A stretch of 64,000 bases of DNA, from contig JARHXX010000003.1 in the NCBI GenBank assembly GCA_029269125.1, forward strand, positions 186,001 to 250,000, read 5' to 3'. The stretch's first letter is position 1. Each line of letters starts with the position of its first letter. The notes under the pieces are model-generated. The model ran no database searches and was not told the DNA's origin. It saw only the letters and a program-made list of their open reading frames with translations. Of this stretch, positions 45,801-55,794 are shown in pieces. Position numbers and translations under genes: made by a program. This DNA is from Kiritimatiellaeota bacterium B1221. Lineage in GTDB: Bacteria > Verrucomicrobiota > Kiritimatiellia > SS1-B-03-39 > UBA6053.

Positions 45801-46300
45801 TTGCCATCTATCCGTTCAATTTGCGGACCGTCATTATTTAGGGAGGTCAGCAAAAACAGATCATGGTGATCTGTCAGTGAAGGCTCAATTTCAGGCAGGC
45901 AAACCACTTGTGAGGGCCCGATGCCCGCGACCTCCTGGTTGTGGATGACAGTAGCGCTAAGCCGGGAAGCATCGTCAAACCAAAACAGTTGATTGGCCGA
46001 AGGGGATGCAATAATGAAACGGTCGTGAGTTAAACTTTTAAATTTCCCAACGCTCAAACCTGTCACATCCGTGGTGCCCAACATCCGTTGCGGACTTAAC
46101 TGGCCTCCCTCGGGGTCACCGTACAGAATGTGATAGGTCCCCCGTGAGGCCTGCACCTCCAAAACGTCGGCGAAGCCATCTTTATCAAAATCCCCCACCG
46201 AGGTCCACTCCGTCCCAATGCGATTCACCCAGGATGTTTGAGCATCGAGGTTAAAGAATCCGCTCATAAGGAGCAATGTACTATAAATAACTTTTCTCAT
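42815..46300 (-). CDS. Large secreted protein with FG-GAP-like, chitobiase C-terminal-like and TSP3-type segments
   Basis: 1161 residues with a signal peptide (cleavage near LDAQ). Residues about 20-120 contain an FG-GAP/VCBS-like VGDFDKDGFADVLEV motif, suggesting a propeller start. A segment at about 490-550 (SISVSPDPGYYEQAISVQFT, IFYRERPDGTW) resembles the chitobiase/hexosaminidase C-terminal fold. Two calcium-loop stretches of thrombospondin type 3 type follow at about 557-610 (DSDQDGIPDYVELAKG, DSDGDGWSDLDEL) and 1040-1080 (DADEDGYSNLQEILEG). No catalytic motif is seen. It is the last gene of a three-gene run and overlaps the previous stop by 4 bases. Likely an extracellular or outer-surface protein; function unknown. 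Confidence 0.7.
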   Translation of the reverse strand: MRKVIYSTLLLMSGFFNLDAQTSWVNRIGTEWTSVGDFDKDGFADVLEVQASRGTYHILYGDPEGGQLSPQRMLGTTDVTGLSVGKFKSLTHDRFIIASPSANQLFWFDDASRLSATVIHNQEVAGIGPSQVVCLPEIEPSLTDHHDLFLLTSLNNDGPQIERIDGNDASALYAAKDADTLKEGNAVRFSDYDEELIPVFIRVNDLGVESLWAGNPNRSTLDTLLDEPFTGTGYQFTASVIPPVDLTRFIVWQVGSKQFRIYNLLEKELPEEGYYFDGSFTHTFEGKGIQSVILLDNDPCLFLFIFDGQFPAELYEFDGEDLLTFRHSFPPPSGGEIRGAAALGNGVFTLSTASDVAGPTDQIDLFPYDEVGYNKITSHILDSSLNGGGANVFVYDQEPFVGEGSLRRFVAQAPDWSVDVSMIGDVLTASREIDSGPDSGLKQVASTDVGTWDEGGFTVYNQWLPDLSLVSLSQNIGEEFVSISVSPDPGYYEQAISVQFTVSPAGSDIFYRERPDGTWKNGNEPFYSAEDVTYELFAETADGRKGPIQQVSYDFPSPDAMDSDQDGIPDYVELAKGIDPFGGSDSDGDGWSDLDELHLSTSPNDENDFPSRDSSRLSQETLVDLRVTPHAYVPGEMISEVVVVSGMPLRLSGPVGQLVESVETRIHGVAGVDDPSAHFEDIPMSSRFPWLTVSTPGNFSVQNNVVKLVEKEINGELVQTWTLDGQTGRQLLGFIRQPDLPPRGTPDYQHQGGSAQTEADAWIAAAVAFYQAEEAIQVSMDLEVMDTLVALIFERGIGLKLLSRGLVETSNISLFPFREGDVGLLTPSLEDIQSLAYPESPGVSAYSAEVYLAWLEDKIETGGGKTDDLIQLAAGIYRISADFGDDNPDLYPPPVTTLRNYIQTGTLPLSYEQKLGMDPVSIASATAALQSLLNGFSARPHVTGLTLYPMSSVNHDTGCTIFEDLNEDPVALIDQLGRPFPMPLSFQLTPDMEFRVSGYTDVHSDCAETTLEVTSFILSSVAQMSPSDTNGNLLPDAVEQSLQLNGEDYLDDADEDGYSNLQEILEGTDPTDEFSVPATVVADLRLPELELKTDLQMSVEWTWPASYQKFVTFELVETENLNSDFQVKPLSVQVEGDTMRMNLPNAGDDNMKFYRLGISLK

Positions 46301-49300
46301 TTTGGTACCTCCACAACATCAAGAGGAATCACCCGGTAGGGTTCATATCGATCATTAAACAAAACCATATAGTGTTGGTAAGCCGCCCCTCGAATCACCG
46401 GCTGGGTATCTTTGAAATACAAATCTCCGAACACGGGGTTGTCATTTCCCAGTTCAGGGAGGGCCACAAAGAACGGGTCCCTTAAAATCAAGGTGCCGGG
46501 TGCTTCAAATTGTGAAGAGATTTGTTCAATCAATGGACTTACCTGCACCACATCCCCGGACACATCCGGGAACGAGTCACTCGGTACTTGCCTTCGGTAA
46601 ACCATAAAGGGAATCAAAGGGGAAGCCTCATACAGTCCTTCCAACAGGAAGGTCTCCACGAAGGTGGCATCGATTTCAAATCGGAATTCACTGCCCTTGC
46701 CAGGACTTTGTCCCACATAGGTTTCTTTCCAGGGAAATCGTCCCACCCGAATGCCGAGTTGATTTAATGCATAGGGGATTGTCTGATCATTTTCAGGTAA
46801 CCAAACACTTTCCAACAAAGGATAATCGGAGGCATCAGCCAACTCCGGTAAAGGGCGGGCGGGCCAAGGAACTTCCGGGCCTTGGGTCTCAGCACCCATC
46901 CACTGGAATTGCACCGCATCCGAAAACCCACTTTCACCGCAACGGGTTCGGGCATTTACCGAGAGGGTCATTTGCTCTCCTATCTCAACGGGCAGCGTCA
47001 ATTCAAACTGACCTTCACCGGGTTTCCCAAAACCACTTCCTACCCGTTGGGTCATATAGGCCCCTGCCAACAAGGTCACATCTTCTCCATTCACTTTGAA
47101 GGTCACACGTGTATTGGGCGGCAATTGGTTCACCGATAAATCGGATGAAATTTCCTGAGGCGGCTGCGTCGCCATTCCCACGTAAACCATAAAATCCTCC
47201 ACGCCATAAGGCGACAACACCCAACGGACTTGCACGGCAGGTTTATCAAAATTCCCGGTGCTGCGTGGTGCATTCAAAATAGGCTTCGGAGGTGTTCGGA
47301 TGCCCATATAAAAATCATCACTCTTAATCAATGACCCCACCATGCCATCGGTACTCACACTTTGCACATAGAAACGGATGCGAGCACAACTCACGGTCCG
47401 CAAAGCGGTCGCCGCATCTTCAATGATGGCTGCGGTATCCTCATAAACCACTCCCTGTGCAATCAATACGGGATCTTCATTGTTCGTTTGTTGGAAAATC
47501 CGCCATTCCTGACCCGGTTCAAAACCCGAGTCTTCCGTCAGCAGATCCGTAGTGGGCAACTCGTCGATCACCCCGTAATCCGGGTCTTCGGGGTCATCCA
47601 CCGGAGGAGGAAATTCATGCACCAGACACTCTTCGTCGGGTGCCTGCATCACATAATGTTCTTCCGCCTCAAAATGAAAGACCGCTTGGATGGTGGGATC
47701 GGATTTATTAAACATGCCGCTTACCCAATTACTGGTTTTGTACATTCCTTTTCCATAACGGACATAAACGGTAACCGGAACATCACCCGGTGCGGGAATC
47801 CTTATCATTTTCAGGTCCTCTTCTTCCTGATAATAGAAACGGCCAATCCACTCCGAGCTCTCAAAAGCTTCCGGCGTATCCTGGTCTACAGGAGCCCAGC
47901 GAACCTCCACCCAGTTCACATGATCGAGATCCAAGCTGCGGGTAGCCGCTACGACGTAAGGATGGTCATTCAACCCAAGGGGATCATCAGTCACATCATT
48001 CTTAATGGCCGTGATTTGCAGACAAAGAATGTTCGTTTCGATTACCGGACGATCCGGATTTTCAAAATCAGCCGTGGATCCAATTCCCATACCACTATGA
48101 CCGGAGACATTGGGTCCACAGGCGGATTTATCCAAGGCCCGAATGGTGTACATAAAACTCACATTTTGATCTTCTTCATCCAAGCTTTCATCCACATACT
48201 CGTTAAACACCTCACCATCCTTATGCGTAATCGTCGCAATGGGGGCATTGGGGTGGTTCGGGTCATCCCAACGGAAACCCGGATCCGTGGTGCTGTTCCA
48301 GCGATATATATGGTATTCGCTAATTTCATCATTCTGGATTTGTCGCCAGCGAACACGTAAATACTGCTCCCGTTCACCTGTCACCTCATTAAACTCTTGT
48401 TCCCGTTCTACCCGGATATCCCGGGGAGGTGTCGGCGGATATTTATCACAAACCATCAATTTTAATCCGTCACTCAGTTCCCCCGGCCGGCCTAAAATAT
48501 CGCGGGCAGCCACAAAATAATAATAACTTTCGCCATCAACCAAAGGTACTGTGCCATCCCCTACCGTGGTATTGTCATCAATGAAAAAGGGAATCGTCCC
48601 GTCATCTTCTCCGGGGATCAGGACCGGGTAGCGGTTCACCTTTACCACGTCATCCGGATGATTCAGCAACAGAGCTGCAATTGCATCGGGATCGGCGGGT
48701 GTATCAGCATAGCCCTGCGCCTCGGCAAATACATCCGTCATCCGGTAAATATCAAATCCAAATTGCAATAGTGATAAACGTTTTAAGCTGTCCGGTTCCT
48801 CCCAACGAAAGCGGGTATTCAAATTGGCCCGGGGGGAATCTTCCAATACAGGCACTACATTTACAGGAGCCGGCAAGCTGCGAGGTGTACCCGCTTCCAC
48901 TCTCACCCGGCCCAACACCGCTCCGGCTTCCCCCAAAGTGGCATCCCATTCCCTGATTTCAAAACTGGTGAAGCCATTTCCGATGGGAGCGGCATACGCA
49001 ATTCCAGTGGCCAAAGCCAGTGCCGGATGTTTGCGTGCAAGTAACATTAAATTAGCAAAGTCTTCTTTGTCCCCTACACTTCCCTGCATGATTGCGGCAA
49101 CTTTTTCGCCATCACTCAAAGCTGGGTCCAAATCAAAACCCCGAAAAACCGCTTCAATATCTGCCCGTAATTCATCCGCATTCCCACCCAAATTAGTGGC
49201 CCGTTCAATCAATACCCCAATCAATAACGGGGAAGACTGCAATTCCACAATCGACTGTAATTCATAGGTATTCCCTGAATCAAATTTACCGGACTTGGCA

Positions 49301-49485
49301 AAAACAGCAAGTGAACGATCTTTAAGGTCATCCGCATCGGTGGTCATAAAAGTTAACCAGGCCCAATCACGACCGTGAGCATCCTGCCAGGAGGTGCCAA
49401 TGGTAGAAAACCAACGGTCCTCCGTCTGTGCCACACTGTGCAGACGGATTAAACAAATTCCTAGAATCAACCACCATTTCTTCAT
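46297..49485 (-). CDS. Large secreted protein with fibronectin type III-like domains
   Basis: 1062 residues from the ATG at 49485, chosen because an AAAGGA site lies 6 bases upstream; ATGs at 49488 and 49500 are alternatives. The signal peptide ends near LHSVAQ. At least two FN3-like domains are visible, at about 348-455 (PPTPPRDIRVER, YLRVRWRQI, ISEYHIYRW, FMYTIRALDKS) and about 725-800 (KPAVQVRWVLSPYGVEDFMVYVG). The mature N-terminus shares a WF..IGTSW motif with the next protein's W..RIGTEW, hinting at a common recognition element. A Cys-containing RTRCGESGFSD motif also fits FN3. It has no enzyme motif. It starts 28 bases after the 2085-residue gene and overlaps the 1161-residue gene by 4 bases. 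Function unknown. Confidence 0.7.
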   Translation of the reverse strand: MKKWWLILGICLIRLHSVAQTEDRWFSTIGTSWQDAHGRDWAWLTFMTTDADDLKDRSLAVFAKSGKFDSGNTYELQSIVELQSSPLLIGVLIERATNLGGNADELRADIEAVFRGFDLDPALSDGEKVAAIMQGSVGDKEDFANLMLLARKHPALALATGIAYAAPIGNGFTSFEIREWDATLGEAGAVLGRVRVEAGTPRSLPAPVNVVPVLEDSPRANLNTRFRWEEPDSLKRLSLLQFGFDIYRMTDVFAEAQGYADTPADPDAIAALLLNHPDDVVKVNRYPVLIPGEDDGTIPFFIDDNTTVGDGTVPLVDGESYYYFVAARDILGRPGELSDGLKLMVCDKYPPTPPRDIRVEREQEFNEVTGEREQYLRVRWRQIQNDEISEYHIYRWNSTTDPGFRWDDPNHPNAPIATITHKDGEVFNEYVDESLDEEDQNVSFMYTIRALDKSACGPNVSGHSGMGIGSTADFENPDRPVIETNILCLQITAIKNDVTDDPLGLNDHPYVVAATRSLDLDHVNWVEVRWAPVDQDTPEAFESSEWIGRFYYQEEEDLKMIRIPAPGDVPVTVYVRYGKGMYKTSNWVSGMFNKSDPTIQAVFHFEAEEHYVMQAPDEECLVHEFPPPVDDPEDPDYGVIDELPTTDLLTEDSGFEPGQEWRIFQQTNNEDPVLIAQGVVYEDTAAIIEDAATALRTVSCARIRFYVQSVSTDGMVGSLIKSDDFYMGIRTPPKPILNAPRSTGNFDKPAVQVRWVLSPYGVEDFMVYVGMATQPPQEISSDLSVNQLPPNTRVTFKVNGEDVTLLAGAYMTQRVGSGFGKPGEGQFELTLPVEIGEQMTLSVNARTRCGESGFSDAVQFQWMGAETQGPEVPWPARPLPELADASDYPLLESVWLPENDQTIPYALNQLGIRVGRFPWKETYVGQSPGKGSEFRFEIDATFVETFLLEGLYEASPLIPFMVYRRQVPSDSFPDVSGDVVQVSPLIEQISSQFEAPGTLILRDPFFVALPELGNDNPVFGDLYFKDTQPVIRGAAYQHYMVLFNDRYEPYRVIPLDVVEVPK

Positions 49486-49513
49486 CATGCTTCCTTTCAT
49501 AATTTCATCCCGC

Positions 49514-52500
49514 TTAATAGCTCACATCCAAGTTTCCGTCATCATAGGTCACGGTCACCGTCTTGCCAAAACGGAGGCAGGCCCAGTCACAATCCCCCAC
49601 CGATCCGGAAACCCGTCCGGTTCCCTGGGCGATAAATCTTCCGTCCCTACGTAGTCCGACCATACGAATTTCCCCACGAACCGTTACCGCACAGATGGCC
49701 TCCCCCTTTGCGCCCAACAAGATTTTCATCCCAAAGACCGGATCATCATCCGCATCCATGAAGAAAAAGATACCCGCCCCCACACCGCCGGATAAATTCA
49801 GGGCACAGCCATAATTCACGACCGGCACCCAACCTTCTCCATAGACATACCCGCCCACCAAAGGCACATCACCCAGGAGATTCCCGACGTCCGGATCTAC
49901 CATGATGAGGGGATCCAAACTGCAAGTGGCCCCGAAGAACATTCCCGCGGAAACTTCCCCTTCATTAAATGTGCCGGTGGCATGACCCGCCAAATATCCA
50001 TCGGTGGTTCCAAAGGCAACTCCTATGCCGAAATCGGTCAAAGCAAAATCTTCAAACCCCAAAGGATCCGAAGAATCAGACAACCAAAATTCGCCGCCCA
50101 ACCCCACCGGAATCGGAAATTGTGAATCAGGTGAGGTGGTAAAACTCATCGAGGTCTGAATATTCACCCGTATATCGCTTTCCAAAAAGGAACAGGGCAA
50201 TTCCAGTGCCCCAATTGTGACTTTACGACTTTCCGCATATTCACCGAAAGCTGCACCGGGATTACAAATGGGGTTCCCGGTGGGCGATATTTTGTCAATT
50301 TCCAGGAAGCCTTTAAATTCCATATCGCTCGGCACTTTCCATACAAATTTCCCATCCAGGCGTAAACGTTCCAAACTTTCTTCTCGGACCTGGGCATAGC
50401 CGTCGATTTGCCCTGAACCGACATAGGATTCCAGATTCCCGACAAATTCATTCACATCGTTATCCAAACCAACCAACACATCCGACAGCAATTCACGCAT
50501 CGCGCGATTCAGATTTGCAAAAACACTGTCCACCGCTTTGCGGAATCGTCCTTCCAGATCATACACGCGCGATCGCAACGCGGCCGCGATTTGTTGTTGA
50601 AAACGACTATTTAAAAACTCGAGAACCACCTCATCTTTAAGCAGATCCACCCATTGATTTTCATCGTAATCCAACAGCGGATTCCGATCAGGTGGCAAGG
50701 TCAACAAATAGTCCAGCAGCGCAGTGGATGCCTCATCGGCCCATTGATCGATCAGATCCTCCGCATTGGGCAGCGCCGGATCGGGGATCATCGACAGCAA
50801 TTCCTGACGAAATTCCATGCCTTCATCATTTAAAGATCTTCTTAATTCCTCGAGTTCGGATTTCACCAGATCCAACTCTTCACTCGCCGCTTGCAAAGGG
50901 CGTTTCAGATCTTCAAGTGCACCCTGTATGGCCTCATCAGATAGGGCATTCAGATCCCCCAAAAGATCTGTGGCAAACATGCCCAACAACTCACCCGTCA
51001 AACTTTCCAATATAGGAAATTCCCCATCTGCATCTTGAAACAAAAATCCACTCAATTGCGCCCCGCCCGCACTCGGATCCGCGTGGAAACTGGGGGTCAT
51101 GGCATCTACTGCCACAATGGACGAATCGATTTCACGAAGCAGCCGGTCAAAATATCCGGTAACCTCCCCGGAAGGTACCCCGTTCGGGACCCCGGAAAAG
51201 AAGTAATCCTTAATCTGATTTTCCAAATCGTTTTTCAAATCGACAGTTAAATCGTCAATCGGACTGCCATCTACCACTGGCGCCCCTTCCAGCCAGGCTC
51301 GGAATGTTAATTCATCCTCTACTTCCGCGTAGGCGTTGTGTAAATCATCATAAAAACCGCGTAAGACTGGTTCAAGTAATTCTTCAATTAACGGTTCGGA
51401 TACATTTCCACTTACAGGTTTCAACAATTTATCCAGACTTTGCATCCCCTCTTCCAGGTAGCCCATGACTTCATCCGCGCCTGCCTCTACAATGGCCTGT
51501 GCAATTCCACTTTGTTCTCCGAGTTCATTGATAACAAAATTGGTCAGATTCAGTCGGGGGAGTCCGTCATATTTTATTCCGAAAGAAATTTCCACATTCT
51601 GCGCATCCATGTAGTCCACCTGATGTTCTAAAGACGTGGCCAACCAGACATCGTTTTCAGGTTCAATGGAGGCAAAACTTCGGGTAGAAGAATCCCAACT
51701 CAGCGGGTAGCGAACCTCCACCAGTCCCGCAATGGTTTTGTGGGCGGCGGGTAGATAAGAGGCCAAGGTGCTACTTCTGTATTCATCCAGTGAAACGCCC
51801 TGCCCCCGCGGCCAAGTAAGGTGATCTTCATCAAAGTTTTCGAGATCAAAGAAATCATGTTCCTCTATTTTCCATCCATCATCCGGCCAACCGCCCATCA
51901 TATGCAATATCCCGTCACCCGAAGTAAAATGTAGCTGGACGCTCAGCGCATTGAAAAAAGGAATATCCAAAGCTCCGGCCAATGAAAAATACCCTTCCCC
52001 CATATCCACATACTGCGGATCGGCCAATTTGAAATCATTTAAGTAGGCCTCGTGAACCGGCACAAATCCATAGTGTTGATCATCCCTCCCGGCAACTCGG
52101 ATGCTCGCCGGTACGGAGAAACGTGAGTCAACGTCCACATCATTTTGTGAGGCAGATAAGATATCATTATCGGGACCCAGTGCCAATTCGCCAAACATGG
52201 GCTCCGCAAACAGCTCGATCTCCGACACACCGGTGGTCACCAAAGTGCCACTTCCCACATCACATCCGACGCTCCGGCGGAATGCCAATTGATAGAGCGT
52301 GTAATCCAAATCCCAATACAGAAAATGAATCAGCTCATTATTGTCCGCCGGTGCCGCCTCACCCAGTTCCCCTTTACAGCTGGCCGACAATTCCTTAAAT
52401 TCGATTACGTCGTCAATGGGTTCTCCAAAGGTTAAATCCCCGTTGGTTCGACTGCCACCCGGCACGGGCGAGCTGGACAAATAGCTGAATCCCAAAGATG

Positions 52501-55500
52501 AAAAACTGAATTGATAACCATAGATTTTTCCGGTTGTTTTGAAGCTTTCCGCTTCGTGAATCCCTGTTACGCCACTTTGGCGGACATAGTACTTGGCACG
52601 GTCACTCAGATTAAATGGATCCCAGGCAACGCCACCCAATACGTTAAATCCATCGGCATCCGGGTGTTCATCCATCCGAAAATTCAAGCCGGGAAAACGG
52701 CCTTCCCCTGTATAATATTCTGACATATCCGCCGCGATCACGCTCTGGGAATCGCCCCATTCTGATCCTAAATTCATTAACCAGCCGGGTGTGTGCGCGC
52801 CATGCGGAGCTTCGCCCCCTTTCCCGCGGATAAAATGTCCGGAGGCCATATATGCCGCGACAAAAAACGGACCGGATTCCTGGGCGAAATCCGGGAGTGC
52901 ACCTTCATCGGGTAAAGCCCCCCAGGATAACTTAGATCCTTCACTCAAATTCCCTTCGGTCACCAATCCCCCCTGAGGCGTAAAGACGAAATCGGCAGGT
53001 TGTGGAATTACCAGGGTGTCATTTCGTTTATCATCCGGGCAATTATCCGGACAATTTTGATTATAAGAAACTTTTAATACCGCGGCATCAATAATTTTAC
53101 TGTTCGGCCCAATTTGATCCTGAACAACCTCCAATACCCCCTGACCCGACCAGGCCGGAGTACTGTCATAAGGTAAATGGGTAATGAATCCACCTTCATT
53201 GATGATGAAATTTGCAGAGAGCAAGGCTTCACCATCTGAACCCGTTTCCACTAAAATCTCTTCTCCGGGTAACAGGGACACATAACGGTAATACTGAGAA
53301 TTGGAGCGACGGAATCCATGATCTTCGGGGATATCATTGTTATTCGCATCCCCCTCCAGTAACTCATAAGCATTTTCACGAACAAACAGAACGTTGCCGG
53401 TGGATGGAAAACTAAAACTACCGGATGACGGTTGCCAAGTCAGGGATTGCACTTCCAACATCAACGGTTTGGTCTCTTCAACGACCCAGATGTTATCCGA
53501 AAGAAATAAGGAACCGCTGGGAGTAAAAGAATCGGTTAGGGATGTGGATGGGAAGATAACCTCTCCATATAAATCCATGCGGGAATCATCGTCTGTCCAT
53601 CCCAAACCTGCAGGCAAAACCACGACCAAGTCTGCAAACAATCCATCTTTGGATAATTCCATGCCACCATCCGAACGGTAGCGGACCCCGTGGAGAATCA
53701 CTTCCTCCAGTGGATCCACGGGCAGAATATGAGTATCTGTAGCATCTACCGTATAATCCAGCGTGACCGGATCTTTGACCACCAGCAAACCATTAAATGT
53801 AAATTCTTTTCCATTTACGGTTCCGGTTCCGCTGATCTTGTGATCCTTATCGCTCAAATAGCTGCGCATCTCCCAGTCGCTAATTTCGATCGAGGTCTCC
53901 ACCCCGTTAAACCATAATACCCCCGAGTAATGATTCACCAGAAAAGATCCGTAGGTCGAATTGTTCCCTTCCTTGAATTCGTCCAATACATTCCCCGAAT
54001 CCAAAGTTACCGCCGTTTGATAGAACACTTTCGGTAATTTAATATTCGCCGGAATACTAAAATCAAAAACCCGGGTTTCATTTTGTTCGCTACCCACCGG
54101 CAGATTTAAAGTTTTCACTTCGGAGAGAGAAATAATTTGAGGCGTCATATTTACCTCATATAAAAAAGTGACCGGTTGATTAGAAAGATCTTCACTTCCG
54201 GCCCGATAGGATAACTCCTGACTGAGCGGAATGACCTTGGGATCATCAAAACCCCGAAAAGTATATTTGGTGATTTGCGCTTCTTGGGAAATTGCGACGA
54301 GGTCCGGAGCCACATCTATATGAATGTCTCTAAATTCACGACCGGCCGAAGGCCAACTACCGGTATCGGACTGTTGAATGACCAGAGACACGGGACCATC
54401 CAGATTCGCCTCATTTTCAATGGCCATCGCCACAATATCCAGGGAGAAGCTCTCCCAATTCGTGGTGCCATCCGGTAAATCTAATAGAACAAAGGGTTGG
54501 TGGTCTACATCAAATAAAACCACCCCGTCAACGCCACTGGTTTCATTCATGGCCCGATGCTCAAAATGGAGAGTCGCAGATGTAACGCCATCAAGGTCCA
54601 AGGTAAGGTTTATAGTGCTGGTACCTGTTTGACCTTCAACAACGGAATCCATACGCAAAGCACTCGGTGGCATGGTTAATAACGTCTGTGCATAGGCTGT
54701 TGAAGGGGTACTCGGATTCAAAAGCGTCTCCTGGACACCTGTCACTTGTACACCTTTTAATGCCTCTCCAAATTCAGTGCTCTCGGGGGTTACCAACGAA
54801 CCGGTTCGATAATAATAGGTCATATCCCCCTCCCAATAAGCCCCAATAATATAGTACTTTCCCGCCCTCAACCATAAATCGGTATCCCCTGAAGAAACCG
54901 AACCATTGCCTACCGAAACCACCACCGGCAAATCAGAAATCCGCACAAAAGTTCCGTTTTCCGTATCGCTTTCATAAACCATAAAACGGGCATTACTCTC
55001 CTCGCCACGGGTCCAGTTCATTTCATGCGACAACAAATAATGATCCCGATCCACACGATATTTTTGCCCCCGGAAAATACCCGAATTCACAGAACTTGAG
55101 TTCGCAGCTGAGGAAGGAAGTGTGGTTGTAAACAGTGGTCCCGACCGCAAACGTTGAAGGTATCGATTTCCGGATGGGGAGATACTTTGAATGTTTCCCG
55201 GTGTCGCGGTCGTGCTATTTGTATATCCAGAAACCAAGGTTCCGAAAGCCACCGCCTCTTGTGCATTAGAATTGTTGAACCCATATCCGGTATCGTCAAT
55301 CCAACCCGCACCTATAATATAATACTTTCCTGCTTCGAGGGGGAGTAAAAACTCTCCACTGCTCACGTAACCTTCACCAGCGGGCACCCATTTAGAGCGC
55401 ACGTGCACCTGCGAATATGCCCCTGTCAATGTAGAGCCTTCATAGACAATAAAATGAACCAGTTGTGCTTCGGCCCGTTCTAAATAAAAATCATGTGCAA

Positions 55501-55771
55501 ATAAATAGCTGTCTATATCACTTTGATATACATTCCCCCGGAACCGTAATTCACCCGAAAGTATGGTCGGTGCGATCGTCATCCCCACTTCATTGGTTAT
55601 CCCCTGCACCATTTGAATTCGACCTTCTCCATAAGTCTCGAAAGCCAAGTCTTCTCTTTGCGGGAGCCCTGCGGATTCAAGCGGTTCAGTAAAAGGCAAC
55701 TCCATTTGAGCCCATAAAGCAGGCAAAGAACATAAGAGAATTAAATTGAAGCACAACCCTTTTAATTTCAT
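49514..55771 (-). CDS. Giant secreted protein of unknown function with repeated N-terminal domain
   Basis: 2085 residues from the ATG at 55771, where a signal peptide (LCSLPALWAQ) begins; the frame is open 42 bases upstream but that extension is unlikely. Two related N-terminal domains (about 60-190 and 210-340) share SD.DSYLFAHDFYLERAEA, F.VYES, and AGKYYIIGA motifs, like pre-peptidase or carbohydrate-type beta sandwiches. About 570-640 looks CARDB-like (FLYEVNMTPQIISL...NNSTYGSFLVN region). The middle is unrecognised beta-rich sequence. About 1590-1785 is predicted helical or coiled coil (LDLVKSELEELRRSLNDEGM). The last 250 residues are Gly-rich beta sequence. No enzyme motif is seen. First gene of a three-gene run; a TTGACA promoter lies just upstream. 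Confidence 0.7.
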   Translation of the reverse strand: MKLKGLCFNLILLCSLPALWAQMELPFTEPLESAGLPQREDLAFETYGEGRIQMVQGITNEVGMTIAPTILSGELRFRGNVYQSDIDSYLFAHDFYLERAEAQLVHFIVYEGSTLTGAYSQVHVRSKWVPAGEGYVSSGEFLLPLEAGKYYIIGAGWIDDTGYGFNNSNAQEAVAFGTLVSGYTNSTTATPGNIQSISPSGNRYLQRLRSGPLFTTTLPSSAANSSSVNSGIFRGQKYRVDRDHYLLSHEMNWTRGEESNARFMVYESDTENGTFVRISDLPVVVSVGNGSVSSGDTDLWLRAGKYYIIGAYWEGDMTYYYRTGSLVTPESTEFGEALKGVQVTGVQETLLNPSTPSTAYAQTLLTMPPSALRMDSVVEGQTGTSTINLTLDLDGVTSATLHFEHRAMNETSGVDGVVLFDVDHQPFVLLDLPDGTTNWESFSLDIVAMAIENEANLDGPVSLVIQQSDTGSWPSAGREFRDIHIDVAPDLVAISQEAQITKYTFRGFDDPKVIPLSQELSYRAGSEDLSNQPVTFLYEVNMTPQIISLSEVKTLNLPVGSEQNETRVFDFSIPANIKLPKVFYQTAVTLDSGNVLDEFKEGNNSTYGSFLVNHYSGVLWFNGVETSIEISDWEMRSYLSDKDHKISGTGTVNGKEFTFNGLLVVKDPVTLDYTVDATDTHILPVDPLEEVILHGVRYRSDGGMELSKDGLFADLVVVLPAGLGWTDDDSRMDLYGEVIFPSTSLTDSFTPSGSLFLSDNIWVVEETKPLMLEVQSLTWQPSSGSFSFPSTGNVLFVRENAYELLEGDANNNDIPEDHGFRRSNSQYYRYVSLLPGEEILVETGSDGEALLSANFIINEGGFITHLPYDSTPAWSGQGVLEVVQDQIGPNSKIIDAAVLKVSYNQNCPDNCPDDKRNDTLVIPQPADFVFTPQGGLVTEGNLSEGSKLSWGALPDEGALPDFAQESGPFFVAAYMASGHFIRGKGGEAPHGAHTPGWLMNLGSEWGDSQSVIAADMSEYYTGEGRFPGLNFRMDEHPDADGFNVLGGVAWDPFNLSDRAKYYVRQSGVTGIHEAESFKTTGKIYGYQFSFSSLGFSYLSSSPVPGGSRTNGDLTFGEPIDDVIEFKELSASCKGELGEAAPADNNELIHFLYWDLDYTLYQLAFRRSVGCDVGSGTLVTTGVSEIELFAEPMFGELALGPDNDILSASQNDVDVDSRFSVPASIRVAGRDDQHYGFVPVHEAYLNDFKLADPQYVDMGEGYFSLAGALDIPFFNALSVQLHFTSGDGILHMMGGWPDDGWKIEEHDFFDLENFDEDHLTWPRGQGVSLDEYRSSTLASYLPAAHKTIAGLVEVRYPLSWDSSTRSFASIEPENDVWLATSLEHQVDYMDAQNVEISFGIKYDGLPRLNLTNFVINELGEQSGIAQAIVEAGADEVMGYLEEGMQSLDKLLKPVSGNVSEPLIEELLEPVLRGFYDDLHNAYAEVEDELTFRAWLEGAPVVDGSPIDDLTVDLKNDLENQIKDYFFSGVPNGVPSGEVTGYFDRLLREIDSSIVAVDAMTPSFHADPSAGGAQLSGFLFQDADGEFPILESLTGELLGMFATDLLGDLNALSDEAIQGALEDLKRPLQAASEELDLVKSELEELRRSLNDEGMEFRQELLSMIPDPALPNAEDLIDQWADEASTALLDYLLTLPPDRNPLLDYDENQWVDLLKDEVVLEFLNSRFQQQIAAALRSRVYDLEGRFRKAVDSVFANLNRAMRELLSDVLVGLDNDVNEFVGNLESYVGSGQIDGYAQVREESLERLRLDGKFVWKVPSDMEFKGFLEIDKISPTGNPICNPGAAFGEYAESRKVTIGALELPCSFLESDIRVNIQTSMSFTTSPDSQFPIPVGLGGEFWLSDSSDPLGFEDFALTDFGIGVAFGTTDGYLAGHATGTFNEGEVSAGMFFGATCSLDPLIMVDPDVGNLLGDVPLVGGYVYGEGWVPVVNYGCALNLSGGVGAGIFFFMDADDDPVFGMKILLGAKGEAICAVTVRGEIRMVGLRRDGRFIAQGTGRVSGSVGDCDWACLRFGKTVTVTYDDGNLDVSY

Positions 55772-55794
55772 GAAGACACCCGTTAAATTTTCAC

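Noticed and set aside
47362-48360. Plus-strand open frame of 332 codons opposite the FN3-like secreted protein
   Set aside because: No signal peptide, motif or ribosome-binding site; the minus-strand gene explains the coding signal and has a continuous domain structure.
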